From contig CAIIXF020000001.1 in NCBI GenBank assembly GCA_903813345.2, positions 14,589,915 through 14,653,914 of the forward strand: a stretch of DNA of 64,000 nt, in the 5' to 3' direction. Below are positions 59,201-64,000 of this stretch, piece after piece. A program made the position numbers and the translations under genes. Positions within the stretch are counted from its first letter, which is position 1, and every line of letters begins with the position of its first letter. The DNA is from Owenia fusiformis. Its lineage: Eukaryota > Annelida > Polychaeta > Sabellida > Oweniidae. Below the pieces are notes generated by a model, which had not been told where the DNA came from, searched no databases, and worked only from the letters and a program-made list of their open reading frames with translations.

Positions 59201-62200
59201 AAAAATGAGTTCAAGCATACATGCTACAGGACATCATTGTCATCACTCATGCATGTTAAATATATAAGCTTGAATAATTGAAGCTTAAAAGTGGTCACTC
59301 TGAGAATAGCTTGATCCCATGAATGTATTATAGCAAGTTATATAATTACTTTGTAACTACTTTGACTGATCATAGGGAATTAAACACTGACATGTCTAAG
59401 TATTCTTCAGGCAGAATAGAATGAATGATGTCGCTAATTAACTTGACCCTTTATTGCATGGACTCTTGTTGGAATGTAGCTAAAATATACTAAAAAAATC
59501 CAATAAGTGTTTACATAATATACCACATGTTGAATGCCCTTGGGTTTGGGCATTATATCAAAAGGCATTGTACCGAAAAATATTATACCAAAATCCATAA
59601 TATTCCATATATACATATATTTGAATTTATATAGGTTAATTTTTGATTTTCATTCTAGAGTCGTGTCTTATCTTTTAAAGTCTACTTTTCAAGCCAAATC
59701 ATTTGGTGAATTCTCGAAATCGTTGTTCCCTCTTCAAAAGAGGAGACGCGAAAATCTTTCCTTATAAGGTCAAAATATTTCCCATGATGCAGTTCGCGGA
59801 GGAACAAATTTATACTTCCTTGTTTTCCCTCATAGGTTTAACATGGGGATTTTCACACCTATTTTTCAAACGATATATTCGTTCATATTCCCGTACGAGA
59901 GTACAGAAAAAATTATTAGAAACGATTGATCTCTTATTAATCTTAATATAACAGCTATTTTTTTTCATTGTATTGATTCATAGCGTGGTGAAAACGACGA
60001 TTGAAAAGTGAGAAAATATTCCGGAAGAGAAGGTCACGTGATCAGTTGACTAGTCGCCATATTGGAAAAAACAATTCCATTCGACTTTCAATACTTTCGA
60101 TGCCAATCTTACCGCATTACAAACTGCAACATCGATGCAACAACTGAATAAAAGTATTCATCTTCAAATTACATTATAGAGTTACGTTGAAAACCCACAA
60201 ACAACTGAGCAGTAGACCAAAGAAGACGCGTTGCTATTATCTAGGTCAATCTGTTCTGTGGTCCGAAAGCAAATCTATAGTACTCGTTTCCGAATTTTGT
60301 TGTTCATTGTACAATCTTTTATTGATTAAACTCGGTATACTGACTATTAAAGCAATGACAAAGAAGAATATTTCCGATGGTGTCATTGTTTTATTTAGCT
60401 TGCGGGTGTAAAAACAAAATTGCGTAATTAGTTTGATTTAGAACTTTCGGGTCACGCAAATAGCTACGCGAAATGCATAGTGGGAAAATATTGACCAATC
60501 AAATTTTGTCCTTTTTGAGTGCTTTTTCAGAACATATTTGCGAACGTTCTGATTCAAAGAGCGAACCGCGAAAGGGAGAATTGATCTGAAATTTTTAGGG
60601 ATGTTTTTTGGTATGAAAGTTTAGAGCTGCTTAGTTTTTGGTCATTCTGCGTAGATGTTAAGGTGGCCTGTGATTTTGGACTTTACGTTTCAAAAAATTG
60701 TCTGTTCTATTCAATTGCAACACTGTTCACTCTGTACAAGAGATGATGCATCTACAAATGAGACATTAGATTGGAAATTGTACTTTATGTCAGGCAAATG
60801 CCCCTGCTATAATGAAGACCTCCATAGATCATATGTGGAATAAACAGGTCCAAAAATAAGCCAACTTGGGCAATAAATACATGAAAAACTATTTTAGTTT
60901 CAAGCGTGCTTTTATCAGGTACAATGTATTATTCGTCCACGAAATGAAGTTCTATAACGATCTCACTAAGGCCACCTTAACTTATGAAACCTTCTATTGT
61001 TTCAGGTTTAGGCTGGGGCATGGTGCTTGTATCAGGTATCGTGTGTGTCTACTATAATGTTATCATCACCTGGTGTCTCTACTATCTCATCATGTCCTTT
61101 ACCTCCAAGCTCCCCTGGGGCTCTTGTGACAACAGCTGGAACACCGACTTGTGTGCCACTTCTACAGGGAACAAGACAGAATTTACAAATATGACTATTA
61201 GTAACGTCACTGATCAGTCGAGTGTGTACAGCATGGTGACAGCAGTTACTGAAATGACGGGGAACTTCACAAATGTAACAATGGGAAATGTAACAGAAGT
61301 TAAAAAGATGACATCCGCTGAGGAATATTGGCAGTGAGTATTACTGTACATGATTATATATTTGACGGTTTTAAATTTTAGTTATTCTGGTGTATCATTT
61401 AAGTACAATGCATGACATCTATCAATCTGTATTAATCCACCATACATAAATGCATTGATTATGCACATTGAACAACTCACAGAGCCTTCATTGCTTTTCA
61501 CTTGACAAGCAATGAAGTTATTATGTTACCATCAAAGTGGTGACATGTGATGACTGATGTTTTTTTGTGATGGCAGTTAGTGTCTGTAATGGTGGTTGGT
61601 GTCCATGTTTGGTGTTCTTACAACTTCCAATAACTTAACAAATACTGTGTGGACTTCATATTTCTTCATGTTTTTCAAAATCATCTACAAGTTCCAAGAA
61701 GTTTTTAGACTTTTGATTTGAGATGTGACCTTCACGCATGACCTTCTAAAGGTAAAAAAAGGTCAAAAAGCCAGTTACCATAAGCTAGCTCCTTTTGTCA
61801 CATGCTAGGATTGAACCCAGGACCTTGGCATCAGAAGTCCAGAGTGCTAACTTTTACATCACAGAGCCAAAGACTTTACATTTCAGATTTGAGCTTAAAT
61901 GACCATCTCAAGGTCAAAATGGTCTTTTTTCAACTTGTCTCAAATTGACCAATCTTTTATCAAAAACATCCACAAGTTCTCAGACTAGTCTCTCTGACTA
62001 AGCTTGTATTCGCCAATGCAAATAGTGGCTAACGGATTAACCTATTAATTAATTTATTAACAGTAATCAGTGGTCACATGACTTTTTTATGCCTATGAAA
62101 GGATCGATTATAATAAAGCCGCTCGGTCAAATTTGCAAACAAAACATTGGACATTGTTACATGCTGCTAAATAGGCAGATGAACTGGTTATTTAGGCCAA

Positions 62201-63914
62201 TTACCGGGTCTGAAGTGAGAGGTGGTAGCTAACGGGAATCACGACAGGTACTATTCATATTTAAATGAGTTTGCCTTCAAACTGCAATCAACCCGATAGC
62301 CAGTAGCCATTATTTGCATTCGCGAATACAAGCTAAGACTGAATTCATAATATTGTGAGCAACTAGGTGTTGTCATTTTGTCATGTTAATGCCTTGTAAA
62401 AAAATGTGACATTATATTACGCACCCTAATGTGTACCTTGTTTTAACTGATGATTACATGGCCTTTTAGTCAGTTGAAAATCCATTTGCACCCTGTTCAA
62501 TTGAAAAAGAAACAAGAGGAAAATTTCTGTGGAAGACACTTGTGTGCCAAGAACACCATTGGGTATATTCCACTTTTACAGAAAAGTACAATATCAGAGA
62601 AAATTGAATATGCTTTAATAAGATGGAGATAGATCCCTCAGATTGAATAACATGGCAACTTGCAAAATGTCCCAGTTACACCTCTTGATAATACAAATAA
62701 AAATATTTCCATTTTAGATATAACACTCTTGAGATGACAAAGAGCATGAATGAACTTGGTGGGATCAGATGGCAGCTTCTGCTGTGCCTGGTACTATCTT
62801 GGGTACTTGTCTTTGTATGTCTTTGCAAGGGTGTCAAATCATCAGGCAAGGTAAGCATTCAATCAATTTGAATTCTCATATTTTGTATTCAGAGCCCTAT
62901 GTTCAGAGGTTTGAAGGTCTGTGTTCAGGGAGACCTTTGTTCAGCTCCCTGTGTTCCATGGTGTGAAGACCTATGGAGGAAAGTGATGTATGTAGAAGAT
63001 TTAGTTCAGAGATGCATAGGCCTAAGTTCAGAGATGCATAGGCCTAAGTTCAGAGAATCAGAGGTCTATGTTGAGAAATGAGGGACTGTGTTCAGAGGTG
63101 TTTAGGCCTGGGTTCAGAGATTTATAGGCCTAAGTTCAGAAGTGCAGAGTTCTATGTTCAGAGGTGTAGAGACCTTTGTTCATATCTTCATCTTGGTTCA
63201 GAACTTCAGCTGGGATCAGAGGTATAAAGACTCTGTGTTCAGAGGTTTGAAAACCTTTTGTGTAGAGGTTTGGAGGCCTGAGTTTAGAAGAGTAGAGACC
63301 TATATTCATATTGAAAGGGTCTCTATACAGAGATGAATATGATAATAAAAAAGTACCATATTTTGCATATGAACATGTTTAAATGAGCAGAAAATATTTT
63401 ATATTTTATATCATAAAATCTATAGAAACGTACACATGTTCTTTGGAAATAAAAAGGGCTCAAAATTTGCTTTTATTTGTCAAAGTAGTTATTTGTCACC
63501 AGACTTGAAAAAGAAATTGCTTCTAATTTCACCGGTGGGGATCTGTGCTGTCTTGTAAAACACTGGACTCTCTTGAAAATACAAGATAATACCTCTGATT
63601 ATACCCTTCTAAATTTTTTAACCATTTTTTACTTTCATTTACCTACGGAATGAAATTCTGAACAATGTTAATTTCTAAACCAACATTACATTCTAAGTCA
63701 TAAAAATTGTTGTAAAAGGTTGTTATTTTGGCACTGAGCAAAAGTGTCTTATGAATATATAATGTCTTATATTTTCCAGGTGGTCTATGTAACTGCAACT
63801 GCCCCCTATATCTTTCTAGTCATCCTCCTCATTAGAGGCCTATTATTGCCAGGAGCCATGGATGGAATAAAGTTTTATGTCACTCCAGATTTCAAAAGAC
63901 TACTTGACTACAAG
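32172..63914 (+). CDS. SLC6-family Na+/Cl--dependent transporter, glycine-transporter-like, N-terminal 333 residues (3' end outside)
   Basis: Six exons join in phase: 32172-32234, 38447-38654, 43382-43513, 61006-61333, 62718-62850 and 63780-63914. SLC6 carriers co-transport small amino acids or amines with sodium and chloride across the plasma membrane. TM1 (about 63-86) holds [14 protein letters not shown], with Asn77 and Arg80 at sodium-site and outer-gate positions. It has Gly, not the Asp of monoamine transporters, so an amino-acid substrate, glycine most likely, is favoured. TM2 is about 92-115 (MELTLGQ), TM3 136-166 and TM4 264-280. TM5 (289-308) follows [10 protein letters not shown]. 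The large second extracellular loop has the Cys175/Cys184 pair and six N-glycosylation sequons (190, 196, 201, 221, 224, 229). GlyT1, GlyT2 and GABA carriers are the nearest I recall; the exact subtype is open. Confidence 0.93.
32235..35750. other. SLC6 intron 1, left part, nothing recognised
   Basis: No exon, RNA or repeat identified. Confidence 0.4.
35757..36285. repeat. 24-bp minisatellite, about 22 units
   Basis: Units are variants of TCATTTAAACATAATTGTTT followed by TTAG. TCATTTAGCCATAATTG variants alternate in the left half. Confidence 0.9.
36603..38440. repeat. TGGTCCATGTGTTG minisatellite, split by an hAT element
   Basis: Two unit types alternate: one of about 38 bp (GTGGTGTATTATACATGTA) and one of about 32 bp (GTTACACAAGTATTTCTAA), each beginning TGGTCCATGTGTTG. 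The array spans 36603-37252 and 38148-38400. Its last degenerate unit runs into the acceptor of SLC6 exon 2. Confidence 0.9.
37253..38147. mobile_element. hAT-type non-autonomous element, 895 bp
   Basis: The ends are TAGGGGTCCCACGATACAT and the complement of TAGGGGTCCCGCGATTCAT. TTATACAT is duplicated on both sides (37245-37252, 38148-38155), and since this is also part of the minisatellite unit, the insertion point is exact. CGATAC/GTATCG motifs lie near both ends. No transposase. Confidence 0.85.
38447..38654 (+). CDS. SLC6 exon 2 (acidic N-terminus and TM1)
   Basis: Acceptor GGTGTTGCAG, donor GTGGGT, 208 bp. It encodes an acidic cytosolic stretch and the whole of TM1 to NGG. The frame stays open upstream to 38390 because the preceding repeat lacks stops, so an alternative unspliced start there cannot be excluded; Met at 38468 is another possible start. 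Confidence 0.93.
38655..43200. other. SLC6 intron 2
   Basis: Nothing gene-like. A one-ended mariner-type terminus CAGGGTGGGCCAAAAA occurs at 41814; its partner end was not found nearby. Confidence 0.45.
43225..43381. repeat. TGTGACTTGTATGTGAA microsatellite/minisatellite abutting exon 3
   Basis: Imperfect units of TGTGACTTGTATGTGAA repeat up to the acceptor ATGTTGTAG of SLC6 exon 3. The minus-strand open frame at 43156-43536 is produced by this array plus the exon's antisense. Confidence 0.8.
43382..43513 (+). CDS. SLC6 exon 3 (TM2)
   Basis: 132 bp, donor GTAAGA. It encodes [19 protein letters not shown] and MELTLGQF, then [10 protein letters not shown], all strongly SLC6-like. Confidence 0.95.
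43514..45890. other. SLC6 intron 3, left part
   Basis: The only recognisable item is a short fragment of the GTGACATTTTGTCATG family at about 44860-44925. Confidence 0.4.
45890..45995 (+). repeat. CCCCGGGA repeat, copy 1
   Basis: Contains GAGTTAGTTATTTTCAAAAG, CTAGTTTGGTCAATAGAGGG and TTTTCCCCGGGAATGTAA in order. The same order occurs inverted at 57243-57345. Confidence 0.75.
46854..47042 (-). other. Coding-like orphan open frame
   Basis: About 60 open codons on the minus strand, higher in GC than the surroundings, reading [19 protein letters not shown] and THFKLTQYG. There is no canonical ATG; a CGACAG acceptor-like site lies near its start and a stop at its end, so a terminal exon or gene fossil is possible. 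I do not recognise the protein. It lies inside SLC6 intron 3 on the opposite strand. Confidence 0.3.
47103..47488 (+). mobile_element. Double-palindrome element copy
   Basis: Same order as at 7961-8375, but module A has lost the third GGAG-type palindrome. Module B is complete. Confidence 0.85.
47709..48007 (+). mobile_element. Double-palindrome element, 5'-truncated copy
   Basis: It starts inside module A at a GGAGGATATTGCCACGATAT palindrome and runs through a complete but more diverged module B. Confidence 0.8.
48120..48225 (+). repeat. Copy of dispersed GTGACATTTTGCATG family
   Basis: Contains GGTGATTATCGGCGTTCGG, GTAACAAATGGTAGGTTG and GACATTTTGCATG, best matching the inverted copy at 1425-1530. 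Confidence 0.55.
48542..48635. repeat. Small foldback
   Basis: TCTGTATTGTTACTGAGATTG and its near-complement CAATCTCAGTAGCAATACAG flank a loop of about 45 bp; GTCCCC/GGGAC extends the pairing. Confidence 0.65.
49448..49775. repeat. Foldback of about 330 bp
   Basis: Left-arm motifs GTACACCATTCAA, TTTCATGACCATCAGACTAA and TATGTTACAGCACT are inverted on the right. The loop is near 49590. Confidence 0.65.
49841..50634. mobile_element. Mariner-like element with long inverted arms, 794 bp
   Basis: Ends CACTCCCCTCCATAAGTTTGG and the diverged complement of CACTATTCTCCATAAACTTAG (read in parts) continue as inverted arms for over 200 bp. TA flanks both ends (49839-49840, 50635-50636). No transposase. 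Confidence 0.7.
50637..52019. other. SLC6 intron 3, nothing recognised
   Basis: No supported feature. Confidence 0.4.
52020..52113. repeat. Near-perfect 94-bp palindrome
   Basis: AATAACGTCATTTC, GGGCAATATAGTGAAATATT and GGACC are mirrored around AAGGGCCCAA. It would form a stable hairpin. Confidence 0.85.
53306..54258 (+). repeat. Left tandem array of the foldback element
   Basis: About 22 units of 42 bp, each a dimer of two AAAACTAAGACC-headed half-units. Variants include CCCCCCTCG, CCCCCCACATT and a local loss of the CTGTT half near 53900. Confidence 0.92.
54405..55530. repeat. Core of the foldback: three further repeat sets
   Basis: 54405-54540 holds units of about 32 bp containing TTTTATGCTGGCATAAAAAG. 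54715-54965 holds GATGTCATCATCAATCATCAC units, direct and inverted. 54604 and 55050 are an inverted pair (TTAAGAATTCCTAATAGAAT). 55125-55530 holds repeats of about 60 bp with GGCAAGACTACC, which produce the false open frames at 55221-55605. Confidence 0.8.
55565..56345 (-). repeat. Right tandem array of the foldback element
   Basis: Same 42-bp unit as the left array, inverted, about 18 units, so the two arms differ in copy number. Confidence 0.92.
56395..57240. other. SLC6 intron 3, includes a GGCC-rich element copy
   Basis: CACTGGCGGATCCAGATCC at 56839 starts a diverged copy of the GGCC-rich family that runs to about 57030. The rest is unremarkable. Confidence 0.45.
57243..57345 (-). repeat. 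CCCCGGGA repeat, inverted copy
   Basis: TAACATTCCCGGGGAAA, CCCTCTATTGACCAAACTAG and CTTTTGAAAATAACTAACTC are the complement of the copy at 45890-45995. Confidence 0.75.
57820..58400 (+). repeat. Long copy of dispersed GTGACATTTTG family with internal direct repeats
   Basis: Head GGTGACATATTGTTATGG and tail GGTGGTGACATTTTGTCATA flank three or four imperfect units of about 120 bp, each with TCATCTACAAGTTCTC, TTTGACCTTCAATGACC and TCAACTTGCT. Confidence 0.65.
58401..60657. other. SLC6 intron 3, right part
   Basis: No exon is supported. A short stretch at 60025-60070 is richer in CpG (TCACGTGATCAG, CGCCATATTGG) and could be regulatory, but this is weak. Confidence 0.35.
60662..60976. mobile_element. 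TTAA-flanked short element, 315 bp
   Basis: TTAA at 60658-60661 and 60977-60980 flanks GGTGGCC and its complement GGCCACC. The short ends and TTAA suggest piggyBac- or Kolobok-type mobilisation. Its right edge is 29 bp from SLC6 exon 4. Confidence 0.55.
61006..61333 (+). CDS. SLC6 exon 4 (TM3 and extracellular loop 2)
   Basis: Acceptor TTGTTTCAG, donor GTGAGT, 328 bp. It holds [23 protein letters not shown] and six N-x-T sequons in about 45 residues. Confidence 0.95.
61797..61868 (-). repeat. tRNA-Arg(TCT)-like fossil, probably a SINE head
   Basis: The minus strand starts GGCTCTGTG, has A-box-like GTTAGCAC, an anticodon-loop-like CTTCTGA (TCT) and a B box GGTTCAATCC at correct spacing over 72 nt. 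The acceptor and T stems pair poorly, so it is not a working tRNA. Confidence 0.55.
62000..62338. repeat. Foldback with TAAGCTTGTATTCGC ends
   Basis: AAGCTTGTATTCGCCAATGC on the left and GCATTCGCGAATACAAGCT on the right, plus GTGGCTAAC / TAGCCATTA. It interrupts the surrounding repeat family. Confidence 0.65.
62718..62850 (+). CDS. SLC6 exon 5 (TM4)
   Basis: Acceptor CATTTTAG, donor GTAAGC, 133 bp. [16 protein letters not shown] is followed by CKGVKSSGK, a well conserved SLC6 segment. Confidence 0.95.
62890..63330. repeat. Imperfect GTTCAGAGGTNTRNAGGCCT minisatellite
   Basis: Units of about 25-32 bp with GTTCAGAG and GGCCTA/GACCTA recur across intron 5. They generate the spurious frames at 62899-63336. 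Confidence 0.8.
63780..63914 (+). CDS. SLC6 exon 6 (TM5)
   Basis: Acceptor TTTTCCAG, donor GTAAAG, 135 bp, phase 0. [20 protein letters not shown], then LPGAMDGI and YVTPDFKRL match glycine/GABA-type carriers. The gene continues past the window. Confidence 0.95.
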
Positions 63915-64000
63915 GTAAAGTATGTTATAAAAGAAATATATACTAATATAAATATTGTAGATTTCCAGTACAGTAAAACCTGAATATACAGACACTTCTC

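Larger units (their letters stand above)
61520..62400 (+). repeat. Long copy of dispersed GTGACATTTTG family, interrupted
   Basis: Same head, ATCATCTACAAGTTC units and tail GTTGTCATTTTGTCATG as at 57820-58400, with a tRNA-like segment (61797-61868) and a foldback (about 62000-62338) inside. Confidence 0.6.

Noticed and set aside
60025-60140. Alternative promoter or first exon within SLC6 intron 3
   Set aside because: Only a short CpG-richer patch and an antisense ATG that closes after eight codons.
57820-62400. Pair of LTRs bounding a retroelement
   Set aside because: The two segments are similar, but there is no reverse transcriptase, primer-binding site or TG..CA ends, and SLC6 exon 4 lies between them.

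Overview
The window is AT-rich, intron-containing animal DNA. The genes are built from animal-type modules: a glycine-transporter-like SLC6 carrier, and a secreted protein of sushi, EGF and chitin-binding domains in one-domain-per-exon form. About half of what can be recognised is repeats and DNA transposon debris. A marine invertebrate fits best. A very large foldback element with tandem-repeat arms recalls the TU elements of sea urchins, and the THEEADT/CXC gene is a type seen in many marine invertebrate genomes. I cannot fix the phylum from sequence alone.

Layout. At 3.2-4.6 kb a two-exon plus-strand gene encodes a small two-pass membrane protein with an RGG-rich N-terminus and a C-terminal PPxY motif; a 62/63-bp minisatellite follows directly. 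From 6.19 to 13.98 kb (minus strand) lie twelve exons of a secreted multidomain protein in the order CCP-CCP-CCP-EGF-CCP-EGFx6-CBM14, with its 5' end missing or unseen. Its introns carry several palindromic elements. From 19.75 to 21.39 kb (minus) is a decayed four-exon gene with a THEEADT domain and a cysteine-rich CXC end, broken by a frameshift and truncated by a repeat. From 24.95 to 26.25 kb is a Transib-like element (CACGGTG ends, 44-bp perfect inverted repeats, 5-bp target duplication) that encloses a tiny spliced ORF on the minus strand. At 27.0-28.2 kb a repeat is interrupted by an hAT-type element with an 8-bp target duplication.

From 32.2 kb to the right edge the SLC6 gene runs on the plus strand: six exons (333 residues, through TM5) are visible and the gene continues beyond the window. 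Its introns total about 30 kb and are full of insertions: an hAT element splitting a minisatellite, five copies (counting the 8-kb and 15-kb loci) of a double-palindrome element, a mariner-like element, and the 3.1-kb TU/Mutator-like foldback at 53.25-56.38 kb with a perfect 10-bp target duplication. Two consecutive SLC6 splice acceptors abut tandem repeats, and a TTAA-flanked element ends 29 bp upstream of a third exon.

No operon, CRISPR array, rRNA or intact tRNA was seen. Exon boundaries were read by eye from splice signals, phase and domain continuity; transcripts were not available.
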